Of a stretch of 64,000 bases of DNA, positions 18,498-26,644 are shown in pieces. A program made the translations under genes and the position numbers. A model generated the notes under the pieces. That model was given only the letters and a program-made list of their open reading frames with translations, ran no database searches and was not told where the DNA came from. The DNA is from Flavobacterium aquidurense. GTDB taxonomy: Bacteria > Bacteroidota > Bacteroidia > Flavobacteriales > Flavobacteriaceae. The number at the start of each line of letters is the position of its first letter. Position 1 is the first letter of the stretch. The DNA lies in the NCBI RefSeq assembly GCF_001404985.1, contig NZ_JRLF01000006.1, positions 372,001-436,000 of the forward strand, given 5' to 3'.

Positions 18498-19799
18498 TTA
18501 AAAATTTGTAAACTTAGTCCAGTTGCTTGTCCAATTGGCTTCTGTTTTAAATGCTCCGGTTGTTCCTGTAAAATTCAAAGCACCATCATTAAAAAATGGT
18601 TGGCTTAGTGACCATTTTGTAGCCGGATTAACTGTAGATGTAGCATTACCAATACCACCTAAAACTGTTCCTGCAGGTAAAAGCGGGTTATCAAATCCGT
18701 GAATTGATACTCTTAACCATGTAGAACCACCTGGTACAGATGGAGATTCCCATCTAATTCCTGTTTTATATCCGGTTACTGTTGCATCAGTCAATGATAT
18801 TTTACCAGCTCTGCGTACGTGTATTGCATTTTCATACAATGCAGCTACTGTAGAAGAGCTTACACCAATAATTGATAATTGAGATATAACCGGTCTTGTG
18901 ATAAGTGTTGTAACAGTTCCTCCTGCATTATTATCTAATTCGATACCATTAGAATCTGGATTTCCTCCGCTTAAACTATGCGTAGAATTACTGTCAGCGA
19001 TTGCAATAGCTTTTGTAATTGAACCTGTGTAACCAAGATCAAAATCAAAATTATCATCATCTGCAGCAAATGATACTAAATGAGTTGCGTTTACAGTACC
19101 TCCAAAAAACTCATAAGAGTCGTCTCTTCCGTAAGAAACCTGAATGTGGTTTACTACTGTTCCGTTACCTACACCTGCAAAAGTTAATCCGTTGATTTCG
19201 ATATCAGTATCTAAAATACGTCCGGCAAACTCGATACGTACATAAGTTAATGATCCTGCATTATGAGCATTGTTTGTACCACCATAATAGAATTCAGAGA
19301 AATTAGCCTGATCGTCTAATCCTTCAACAATATTTGTAGTCAAACCATTGTTTACTTCAGCATTACCCAATACTACTACACCTCCAAAATCTCCTGGAGC
19401 TGCTACAGTATTTGCATTACCGTCTAATAAATTATAACTTGTAAAAACTACTGGCGCAGCAGCAGTTCCCTGAGCATCAATCTGACCACTTTTTGTAATA
19501 ACAAGTACGCCTGTTGCTACTCCTGGAGCTAAAGGTTTTGCCTTGATGAATGTTCCTGGCTGAATGGTAAGTTTAGCACCATCTTTTACAGTAATTACTC
19601 CGTCAATTTCCCAAACTTTGTCGTTTGTCCATGTAGTATTGGTTGTAATAGCACCGCTTACCGTCTGAACTGTTGCTGGATACCCTGTGTAATCAGCACC
19701 TGAAGCCTTCATAGAAAAAGAAGAATCTGCAGAAGAATCATCATTTTGGCAAGAGCTCACTAATAGAGCTACCATTGCGAATAGAAAAAAATTTTTCAT
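18498..19799 (-). CDS. Right-handed beta-helix repeat lipoprotein
   Basis: The 433-residue protein has a lipoprotein signal (Cys17 in LVSSCQNDD). A repetitive Gly/Asn/Thr-rich solenoid follows, of the type seen in parallel beta-helix proteins: WEIDGVITVKDGAKLTIQPGTFIKA, GGVVVLGNAEVN, LTYVRIEFAG, NHIQVSYGRDDSYEFFGG, NFDFDLGYTGSI. No polysaccharide-lyase catalytic signature is evident, so a binding or structural role at the surface is as likely as an enzyme. It is the first gene after the TonB transducer. It is preceded by a 430-base leader region carrying the same two-block element as fecR, which suggests that it is the main regulated output of the sigma system. Confidence 0.8.
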   Translation of the reverse strand: MKNFFLFAMVALLVSSCQNDDSSADSSFSMKASGADYTGYPATVQTVSGAITTNTTWTNDKVWEIDGVITVKDGAKLTIQPGTFIKAKPLAPGVATGVLVITKSGQIDAQGTAAAPVVFTSYNLLDGNANTVAAPGDFGGVVVLGNAEVNNGLTTNIVEGLDDQANFSEFYYGGTNNAHNAGSLTYVRIEFAGRILDTDIEINGLTFAGVGNGTVVNHIQVSYGRDDSYEFFGGTVNATHLVSFAADDDNFDFDLGYTGSITKAIAIADSNSTHSLSGGNPDSNGIELDNNAGGTVTTLITRPVISQLSIIGVSSSTVAALYENAIHVRRAGKISLTDATVTGYKTGIRWESPSVPGGSTWLRVSIHGFDNPLLPAGTVLGGIGNATSTVNPATKWSLSQPFFNDGALNFTGTTGAFKTEANWTSNWTKFTNF

Positions 19800-20150
19800 A
19801 ATAATTTAATTATTGCTATATTTGCCGCTATTACAAACTAGACCTTTGGAGAGAGCAGCAAAATATCTTTCCTTGGGTCTTTCTCTTTTTTGGTAAAGAT
19901 CCTTTTCTATAAACGATCCCGCTTTACCATCGGGGTTTATACCTAAAATCGCTCTTTCACTCTTAGGTTTTCTTTATCGCAGTGAAGATTCGCTTTCCAT
20001 CCTTTTAAAATTTTCACATAAAAAGAAAAACAATTTTTGCTTCGATTTTAAAAGACCATCCGAAAGTATTTTCTCAGTTTTTTATTTAATGCACTAAACA
20101 AAAAAGAAATCTAATACTTACAACTATATACATTAGCTTTTGAAACTTTA
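19800..20150 (-). promoter_or_regulatory. Long, possibly structured leader of the beta-helix gene
   Basis: No gene is visible here. If transcription starts at the element at 20151-20192, the mRNA leader is about 340 bases. It contains several inverted repeats: CTTTTAAAAT (20002-20011) with ATTTTAAAAG (20045-20054), flanked by CTTTC (19993-19997) with GAAAG (20062-20066); and TGGTAAAG (19891-19898) with CTTTACCA (19922-19929). CCATCC occurs on both sides of the first stem as an internal loop. A structured 5' leader or small RNA is plausible but not shown. Confidence 0.4.
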
Positions 20151-20192
20151 AAATATCATCCCTGATTTTTATTGTTAACGGTTTCTTAATGT
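20151..20192 (-). promoter_or_regulatory. Two-block element, copy 1 (candidate ECF-sigma promoter)
   Basis: On the forward strand AAATATCAT (20151-20159) is followed by 15 bases and then TTAACGGTTTCTTAATGT (20175-20192). The same two blocks with the same 15-base spacer occur at 24551-24592, with one mismatch in 27 positions. Read on the reverse strand this is an upstream block ending CGTTAA and a downstream block ATGATATTT, spaced like a promoter. It lies upstream of the beta-helix gene. Confidence 0.65.
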
Positions 20193-20229
20193 TTAAGATT
20201 TATACTGTTCTGCTTCTGGATATTTGTGA

Positions 20230-23200
20230 TTAAAAATTATAATTAAGAGATAGTGACGCCGTTCTGCCGCTCCATGCCTTAAATACAACCTGATCTATAT
20301 CTTCATCGTATTTATCTGTTGCGTGAGCGCCAAGGCTGTAACGATCCCTTGGGTTCGAACCGTACGGTACCTCTTCGATATGCGAGTAACTATTGGTATT
20401 GTTGTAGGTTTCAATACCGGCATCAAACATATTTTTTAGGCTGAATTTCAATTCAAGATTTCTTTCCTTAAAAAATTTATAACTAACCTGAGCATCGGTT
20501 ACGGCATATGGCATTCTTATTTCTTCTGACTCGTAGGCATATCCTACCAGAATATACTGATCTCCAATAGCGTTGTGTCTAAGACTAAATCCAAATCGTT
20601 CGCCTACATAGTCTAATCCCAGGTTATAGGTATAAGGTGATTGTCCGTATAATGGCCTGTTGGCTTCATATAAACCGCCTGTTCCGTCCAGGTTTACATA
20701 CGACGTTACTTTTGTATCATTGAAAGCTGCATTACCGTAAACGAATATATTTTTAAGAGCTTCTCCTTCTCCCAGAAAAGACAAGCTTTTGTAAAACTCC
20801 ATTTCAACTCCCCACAATTTGGCATTATTTGAGTTAAGATTGTAGATGTTCCTGATTTTTGAAGGCGTATAATTACCCACAGCTTCAATAGGATTGTCTA
20901 TATTTTTATGATAAACCCCAAAAGATAAAATTTCTCCGCCTGACGGAAACCATTCCATTTTAAAGTCATAATTATCAGCAATACTGGAAATCATTCCGTT
21001 TGAATAGTTATAAATTTTTGCTGAGCGAATCGGGTCAAAATAAGGGATACTTACACGTTCAGCAAATTGAGGTCTTAACACAGATCTGTTGTATCCTAAA
21101 CGAAGGTTCATTTTATTTGTTGGACTAAAAATAAAACTGGCAGAAGGTAAAAATTGCCATTTTTTATCATCTTTCTGATCTGTTATAAAATCACTTGCAG
21201 ATTCAGCCTGACTTGCAATCTGAGTATAGATATAACTCTCTGCACGTACGCCCCAAACCAATCTGAATAAATTATTTATTTTGTTGTCTAACATTAAATA
21301 AGGAGAATGTATTTTGACATCACCTTCGTATTTATCGCCAAAACGTCCGTAATTTTTCCAGCCAAAACCACCATAATAATATTTAGAACCGTCGAGTAAT
21401 TCAGAAAGTGGTCCATATATATCTGCACGATCCACATTAGTCCCCTGCCCTACAACAACCAATGCATTTGATACCTGCTGGTTTGTCGCTTTTTTATAGG
21501 TACCAAAATAACCTGCCTTAATAGTATTGGTGAAAGTGTCGCTAAAGTCGAAAGGATAATTTAAGTTAACAGCCCAGTTGTAATCATTTTCATCATTAGT
21601 ATAATTGTCCCTGCTAAACGGGAATTTGCTGGTACTGTTATAAACCTGATGATAAAGCAATTCGTCATCACCTACTTTTTTTCTGTAGGTATCAATAAAA
21701 GTAGCATCTTTTGTGTCTTTTGTAATATTGCCATAAGCAGCATACCAATCGAGTTTTAATTTGCCAAATTCATGATTTCCTTCGAGTTTACTCTGAATAA
21801 AAGTTTGATATACAGGGTAATTTGTTTCAGATGTATAAGGAAGTGCTGTACCATTTACAATTTCTTCAACTCCCACATTGTCCCTCCATCCGGTTATTTG
21901 AGTAAGTTGATTATTATAAATATGCATTGCGGTATTACGCATGGTAATTTTATTGCTGCCTAACTGAATCGCAGTATTAAACATTCCGCCCAAAGTACTG
22001 TTATACGAATAATTGGCACCACTGTTTCTAAATCCGAATTTCTCGAAAACGGAATATTCCCTGCCTTCTTCTCCTTCCTGACCAAATTGAGAGTTGCTCA
22101 TAAAGTTTCCTCTTTCGGTATGTTCGATTTCTAATTTTTCCTGTGTATTTTTAAAAATCAGAGACCCTACAAATCCCCACTTATTATTATCTTTTAACTG
22201 ATAAGAACGTCCTATAGCAAACTGAAGCGTAGTTCCCGGTGCTGCATAAGTTTTATAGGTAGAAAAATTATCTTGTGTAAATCGTTTCGATTGTTCGATA
22301 AAAGGACCGGACTGCGCTTCGCTTGTTGGCACATCCAGAGAAGCCAGATTGGATGGATAATCACGTCTTCCGTCATCAAAACCCCAATAATCATAATCTC
22401 CTTCTTGCTTGGTAAGTCTTTCTTTAAAAACACTTCGGCTATTATAAGAAGTACTTACAGAAACACTTGTAAAATCTTCTTTAGGAATATCTTTTGTTTT
22501 TATCTCTACAAATCCTCCTGCAAAATTGGCATACATATCCGGAGTAGCTGTTTTACTAACTACAATACTTTCTACCATTGCCGTTGGGATAATATCAAAA
22601 GAAAAGTTTTGTTGGTAAGCATCTGTACTTGGCAGCGTAATACCATCCATTACAGCCTGGTTCCATCGTTCTCCCATCGAGCGAACCACAACATATTTGT
22701 TGTCAATTGTTGTTACACCTGTGATACGTTTAAGCGAACTTGCCACATCTTTGTCCGGCGTTCTGGCAATTTGCTCTGCCGAAATACCATCAGAAAACTG
22801 CGCTGCTTTTTTCTGTTGCAGCAACATTCCCTGTACTGATGCAGTTGCTTGTTTGTAATTTTGAACAATTACTACTTCTTTCAGCGATTCCGCATCCTCT
22901 TTTAAAGAAACTACTAATGGAGTTTCTATACCTTCCAGAACTTTAACTCCCGTAATTTTTTGTGTTTGAAAAGAGATTACACTAATCTCAACCGTATAGT
23001 CGCCCGGTTCTAATTCAAGAACATAATTACCATCGATGTCAGATTGAGTTCCCAAACCCAGTTCAGCTACTTTTATATTGGCGCCGGGTAACGAAAGTCC
23101 GTTGATATCTACAACTTTACCAGTAATTTTTCCTTTCTTTTTTTTTTTGCCGGAATCCTTACTGTTTACGGCTATATTATTCTCGTTTCTTCTAAAATTT

Positions 23201-23472
23201 AAGTTGGTTTGATTTTGTAAATCATTTAAAATTTCATCTATCGAAACATTATCTTTTTTAAGTGTAATTAATGGCAGGCTCAAATCCAGATCTTTTTGAT
23301 AAACAAATTGATAAGGTGTACGGGATTTTAAGTTATCGATGATTTTTTGTGGTGACGAATTTTTAAAATCAACCGATACCGTTCCGGTTTGAGAATAGAT
23401 AGTATTTATTCCGCAGAAAAAGCCAAAAAATAAAATCCAAAAGGCAAATTGCCTCGAAAAGTCATTGTTCAT
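20230..23472 (-). CDS. TonB-dependent transducer/receptor with STN domain
   Basis: The 1080-residue outer-membrane protein has a signal segment (about residues 1-28). An STN domain follows (about 30-105: TVSVDFKNSSPQKIIDNLKSRTPYQFVYQ), which in transducers contacts FecR. Next come a Lys-rich linker, a carboxypeptidase-regulatory-like domain (about 115-190: GKITGKVVDINGLSLPGANIKV), a plug (about 215-330) and a barrel ending LSLNYNF. It probably senses and imports an extracellular ligand and passes the signal to FecR and the ECF sigma factor encoded upstream. No SusD-like gene follows, so it is not a classical SusCD pair. Similar receptors lacking SusD may import peptides, phosphorus compounds or siderophores; the ligand is open. 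Confidence 0.88.
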   Translation of the reverse strand: MNNDFSRQFAFWILFFGFFCGINTIYSQTGTVSVDFKNSSPQKIIDNLKSRTPYQFVYQKDLDLSLPLITLKKDNVSIDEILNDLQNQTNLNFRRNENNIAVNSKDSGKKKKKGKITGKVVDINGLSLPGANIKVAELGLGTQSDIDGNYVLELEPGDYTVEISVISFQTQKITGVKVLEGIETPLVVSLKEDAESLKEVVIVQNYKQATASVQGMLLQQKKAAQFSDGISAEQIARTPDKDVASSLKRITGVTTIDNKYVVVRSMGERWNQAVMDGITLPSTDAYQQNFSFDIIPTAMVESIVVSKTATPDMYANFAGGFVEIKTKDIPKEDFTSVSVSTSYNSRSVFKERLTKQEGDYDYWGFDDGRRDYPSNLASLDVPTSEAQSGPFIEQSKRFTQDNFSTYKTYAAPGTTLQFAIGRSYQLKDNNKWGFVGSLIFKNTQEKLEIEHTERGNFMSNSQFGQEGEEGREYSVFEKFGFRNSGANYSYNSTLGGMFNTAIQLGSNKITMRNTAMHIYNNQLTQITGWRDNVGVEEIVNGTALPYTSETNYPVYQTFIQSKLEGNHEFGKLKLDWYAAYGNITKDTKDATFIDTYRKKVGDDELLYHQVYNSTSKFPFSRDNYTNDENDYNWAVNLNYPFDFSDTFTNTIKAGYFGTYKKATNQQVSNALVVVGQGTNVDRADIYGPLSELLDGSKYYYGGFGWKNYGRFGDKYEGDVKIHSPYLMLDNKINNLFRLVWGVRAESYIYTQIASQAESASDFITDQKDDKKWQFLPSASFIFSPTNKMNLRLGYNRSVLRPQFAERVSIPYFDPIRSAKIYNYSNGMISSIADNYDFKMEWFPSGGEILSFGVYHKNIDNPIEAVGNYTPSKIRNIYNLNSNNAKLWGVEMEFYKSLSFLGEGEALKNIFVYGNAAFNDTKVTSYVNLDGTGGLYEANRPLYGQSPYTYNLGLDYVGERFGFSLRHNAIGDQYILVGYAYESEEIRMPYAVTDAQVSYKFFKERNLELKFSLKNMFDAGIETYNNTNSYSHIEEVPYGSNPRDRYSLGAHATDKYDEDIDQVVFKAWSGRTASLSLNYNF

Positions 23473-23622
23473 AATTGATGATTGTTAGTTTATTTGAATT
23501 ATTTTAATCGTATTAATTTGGGTCAATATCGTTCTGTAAATGCTACAGTTATCCTGTCGCCTAACAAGCAGGTATTTCCTGCCTGATTAAGCCACAATCG
23601 TTTTTCTAAAATTTAGTATTGT

Positions 23623-24477
23623 TTATTTGCTGATCAAATAGGTATTATTGCCTGTAGATCTTATTTTGATTTCAAGCGCAAATGCAATAGTCTGAAGCAT
23701 CTCATATAAACCTTGTCTGGTATCAAGCGTTCCTTGTATCGTCAGGTTTTTTAGATCTTTATTAAGATAACTAACCTCAAACTGATGATCTGTCTTTAGT
23801 TTGTCCAGAACTTCCTCCAGTGTTAATCCGTCGACATAAATCAGGACCTTTTTCCATTCAGGCTCTAATACAGTTGTTTTTTGTTTTGATAACGTCGACG
23901 TTTTTGCGCCGTAAACTGCTTTGTAACCTCTCTCCAGCAAAACCATGTTCTGTACGGTTTCAACCCGTACTTTACCGGTTCTTACATTTACCTCAGGTTT
24001 ATCGTTATTGTATGCATTTATATTAAAAGATGTTCCTAAAACAGTTGTTTTTATGGCACCTGAAGTAATAATAAAAGGTCTCGATGGATCACGTTTTACT
24101 TCAAAAAAAGCTTCTCCTTTTAAAGTTACCGTTCTTTCGTGTTTTAAAAAGGTAACAGGATATTCAATTTCAGAATTCTCATTCAGCCAAACCCGTGTTC
24201 CGTCTGATAAACATAAAAGCCGGATATCATTATCGAAGGTTTTTGTTGCTATGATTTCAATTTGATTCTTATTTTTATTAAGCTGAGTAAAAATCTGATA
24301 ACTTGTAATCGAAAAAATAAATACAATACAGGCAACCGCTGTCCAATTATAAAAACTTTTATACTTATCAATGGTAACATTTCGTATGTTGTTCCACATA
24401 CGTGATTTAGTTTCATCCGGAAGAATTCCTCTGTTAGGTATTGCATTCCATTCTTCTTTTAATTTTCTGGATCCCAT
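23623..24477 (-). CDS. FecR-family anti-sigma regulator
   Basis: The 284-residue protein has a cytosolic N-terminal part (residues 1-38), one membrane helix (about 40-60: FYNWTAVACIVFIFSITSYQIF), and a periplasmic FecR domain. The FecR domain shows DGTRVWLNENSEIEYPVTF, RTVTLKGEAFFEVKRDPSRPFIITSGAIKTTVLGTSFNINAY. A C-terminal DUF4974-like domain follows (ILIYVDGLTLEEVLDKLKTDHQFEVSYLNKDLKNLTIQGTLD). It should hold the ECF sigma factor until the transducer's STN domain signals. It lies between the sigma gene and the TonB transducer, and the two-block element starts 74 bases upstream of its start codon. Confidence 0.93.
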   Translation of the reverse strand: MGSRKLKEEWNAIPNRGILPDETKSRMWNNIRNVTIDKYKSFYNWTAVACIVFIFSITSYQIFTQLNKNKNQIEIIATKTFDNDIRLLCLSDGTRVWLNENSEIEYPVTFLKHERTVTLKGEAFFEVKRDPSRPFIITSGAIKTTVLGTSFNINAYNNDKPEVNVRTGKVRVETVQNMVLLERGYKAVYGAKTSTLSKQKTTVLEPEWKKVLIYVDGLTLEEVLDKLKTDHQFEVSYLNKDLKNLTIQGTLDTRQGLYEMLQTIAFALEIKIRSTGNNTYLISK

Positions 24478-24550
24478 TTACAATTGACATTTAATATTTA
24501 AAACTCAGGTAAAATCTATCGATTCAACTACATTAGATTTTCAGTCTGTC

Positions 24551-24592
24551 AAATATCATGGGGCAACATTACTATTAACGTTTTCTTAATGT
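24551..24592 (-). promoter_or_regulatory. Two-block element, copy 2 (candidate ECF-sigma promoter of fecR)
   Basis: AAATATCAT (24551-24559), 15 bases, then TTAACGTTTTCTTAATGT (24575-24592) on the forward strand. It is the partner of the copy at 20151-20192 and sits in the 220-base gap between the sigma gene and fecR. On the reverse strand the downstream block ATGATATTTG resembles a -7 element (7 of 8 against TAnnTTTG), which would start transcription about 65 bases before the fecR ATG. Confidence 0.65.
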
Positions 24593-24697
24593 AAATGCAC
24601 ATTATGCCTGCCTTGATTTTTAAGTACAATAAGCTGTTACACTACATAAAATAGCGCAAACAGAGAGTTGATATAAAACATAAAAATTAAGGCGGAA

Positions 24698-25276
24698 TTA
24701 CGATACTAACTCTGACTGGCTAATAAAAAATAAGGCAAACCAATAGAGTTCATGGTTTTTTACAGCATTCTTTTTAAGAAATTGCAATGTCTTCGAGATT
24801 TGGTTCGCTACCGCACTTTGCGACATATCCATTTCGGCTGCGATTTCTTTGTAGCTTCGGTCTTCAAATTTATGAAGGCTGAATATTTTTCTTCTTTTTG
24901 CAGGTATTTTATTTAAGAGATATTCTATTTGCTCTAATTTTGCAGTGATATCTTCTTCTGTTTCTGATACCGTATCAAGTTCCTTAATGAGCTGATCGTT
25001 TTCTACAGAAAATATCTTATTTTGTTTTTTATACCATTTTGAAATTTCCTGTTTTGAACTTTTAAACAAAATTGCTTCTATATCTACTCCCGGATCTAAT
25101 TTTGTTCTGTATTTCCAGAGATGAATAAATACATTTTGTGTTACATCTTCAGCATCTGCAAGTTGAGATGTATATTTTTTAACAAAACAAAAAACTTTAA
25201 AATGATACAAATCATAGATTTCTTTAAAGCTGGAATCATCTCCTGCACGTAAGCAAATTAGCAAATTAGAACTCAT
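24698..25276 (-). CDS. ECF (FecI-like) RNA polymerase sigma factor
   Basis: The 192-residue protein has sigma region 2 (about residues 8-75: SFKEIYDLYHFKVFCFVKKYTSQLADAEDVTQNVFIHLWKYR) and region 4 (about 115-175: LLNKIPAKRRKIFSLHKFEDRSYKEIAAEMDMSQSAVANQISKTLQFLKK). It should direct RNA polymerase to a small set of promoters when released by the FecR protein encoded next. The most likely targets in this window are the two identical-spacing elements at 24551-24592 and 20151-20192. A reverse-strand TACTTTTG (25317-25310) just upstream is a possible housekeeping -7 element for its own expression, though no good -33 partner was seen. Confidence 0.93.
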   Translation of the reverse strand: MSSNLLICLRAGDDSSFKEIYDLYHFKVFCFVKKYTSQLADAEDVTQNVFIHLWKYRTKLDPGVDIEAILFKSSKQEISKWYKKQNKIFSVENDQLIKELDTVSETEEDITAKLEQIEYLLNKIPAKRRKIFSLHKFEDRSYKEIAAEMDMSQSAVANQISKTLQFLKKNAVKNHELYWFALFFISQSELVS

Positions 25277-25582
25277 AATATACTTTTAAATTGTTAAAGA
25301 AGACCCTTACAAAAGTATAACAAACCTCTTTTGATATTTTTGCGAAATGGTCATTTAATAATTTATTAATATTGCGCTATTTTTATGAATTCATTAATGC
25401 TGAACCACTACTTCTATAGATTGATTTCGTTTTTTTTCAAATTAATATCTTCATTATTAAAGAAAAGTAAATTTTATTTGAATTTGTAATAGGTGATATT
25501 CAAAAAAAAATAATTAAATTTAAATCCCCTAAATTTCTTTTAATTTCATAAACAAAAATTCTAACCGTCTAAATTTTAGAAT
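25277..25582. other. Intergenic region between divergent sigma and TPR genes
   Basis: This AT-rich stretch holds no gene that I can support. The only feature noted is a TACTTTTG -7-like element on the reverse strand at 25317-25310, suited to the sigma gene. No convincing forward promoter for the TPR gene was found. Confidence 0.5.
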
Positions 25583-26203
25583 ATGAAATGGTTTAACGAC
25601 TTGGGAATAAAACTTAAGAATATCTTTTTTAAATCAAATTCCAAACAGGAATTAATAAATTTAAAAAGAGGGAAAGAACTCTATTTGTCCAATAAATTTA
25701 GTGAAGCTTTATTATATTTTGATCATTCAGTTAATTCCGGATTCGATTTAAAAGTTTTTAAATTAAGAGCAAAATGTCTGCAAAAATTAAATAAGCATTC
25801 TCAGGCAATCGAAGATTTTGATAAATTGATTGAAGATAATCCGTTAGAGTTTTCAAATTATTACAGACGTGCTATTTCAAAAAATGCCATATTTGATTTA
25901 AAAGGTCAAATTGAAGATCTTCATACTTGTATCTACTATTACAAGAAAAATAAAAATATTGAAAATAATATTTTAAAAAATCTCGAAACAGATTTAATTG
26001 ACGCCGGAAATTATATCGAAAAAATAAAAAATTCTGTTACTTCAATTCATAATGTCCCCTATTTTGAAATAAAAAATCTGGTCAATGAATCTCTGAATCA
26101 AATCAAAAAAATAAAACTTCAAAATAATAAATTTAAGAAGTTAGAAAATAAAGAAACCCACTGGAAAAACCCCAATTCAAAATTGATTATAACAAAAGCC
26201 TGA
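25583..26203 (+). CDS. TPR-repeat protein of unknown role
   Basis: The 206-residue protein has no signal peptide. Residues about 25-130 contain two to three tetratricopeptide repeats: KRGKELYLSNKFSEALLYFDHSVNSG, KVFKLRAKCLQKLNKHSQAIEDFDKLIEDNP, YYRRAISKNAIFDLKGQIEDLHTCIYY. The C-terminal part is basic and helical. TPRs mediate protein contacts; no partner is indicated. It is a single-gene unit. Its stop codon lies inside the stem of its own terminator (26194-26221), which leaves almost no 3' leader. Confidence 0.75.
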   Translation: MKWFNDLGIKLKNIFFKSNSKQELINLKRGKELYLSNKFSEALLYFDHSVNSGFDLKVFKLRAKCLQKLNKHSQAIEDFDKLIEDNPLEFSNYYRRAISKNAIFDLKGQIEDLHTCIYYYKKNKNIENNILKNLETDLIDAGNYIEKIKNSVTSIHNVPYFEIKNLVNESLNQIKKIKLQNNKFKKLENKETHWKNPNSKLIITKA

Positions 26204-26223
26204 CTTTGCAGTCGGGCTTTTTT
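26194..26223 (+). terminator. Intrinsic terminator overlapping the TPR gene stop codon
   Basis: The stem AAAAGCCTGAC / GTCGGGCTTTT (11 bp, one T-G wobble, 6-base loop) is followed by a T run. The TGA stop codon at 26201-26203 is inside the left arm. Confidence 0.85.
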
Positions 26224-26644
26224 ATGCACAATATACAGATGGATCTAAAGCTGTAATATACATTCATCTCCATTTTTCTTCCTTCCAGTTCAGAAAAGCA
26301 CACAAGCGGTTAACTATAATTTAATTTATTGGTAACATATCCTTCTTCGCTTATTGATTTGTGTTATAACTTGTTTATTCACGCAACAAAGCTGCAATAT
26401 ATACTCAATTTGCAGTATCGATTTTATTGACTTTAGCCATAACAAATAATCTTAATCCTGTTAACTTTTTGTTAACGGTATTATAATACCTATAAGATAG
26501 TACGATTTCTCTTTTAAGGTACTTATAACCAGTAAGAATTATAATTCAAAAACCAACTGATTTGTCCATTTAAGAAAAAAGTTTTTCTGCTGATAATTAC
26601 TTGAAATGAATATAAATAGGTTATAAACAATTAAAACTAGAATT
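26224..26644 (+). other. Intergenic region upstream of the VPS62-like lipoprotein
   Basis: No gene is visible. TTAAC occurs as a direct repeat at 26461-26465 and 26472-26476 (11 bp apart), reminiscent of OmpR/PhoB-type sites and of the upstream block of the two-block sigma element. The second block of that element is absent at the expected place. I saw no good TAnnTTTG promoter. Confidence 0.4.

Noticed and set aside
22273-22839. Forward-strand 188-residue open frame inside the TonB transducer gene
   Set aside because: It is fully antisense to a clearly conserved receptor, is rich in Cys/Phe/Ser without recognisable motifs, and has no plausible promoter or leader.
20230-23472. SusC/SusD-type glycan utilisation locus
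   Set aside because: No SusD-like lipoprotein or glycoside hydrolase gene follows the receptor, and the receptor has a transducer STN domain with FecR and sigma genes.
26461-26490. Possible third copy of the two-block sigma element
   Set aside because: The TTAA-N7-TTAA part fits, but the ATGATATTT block is absent at the required 15-base distance and the intervening bases differ.
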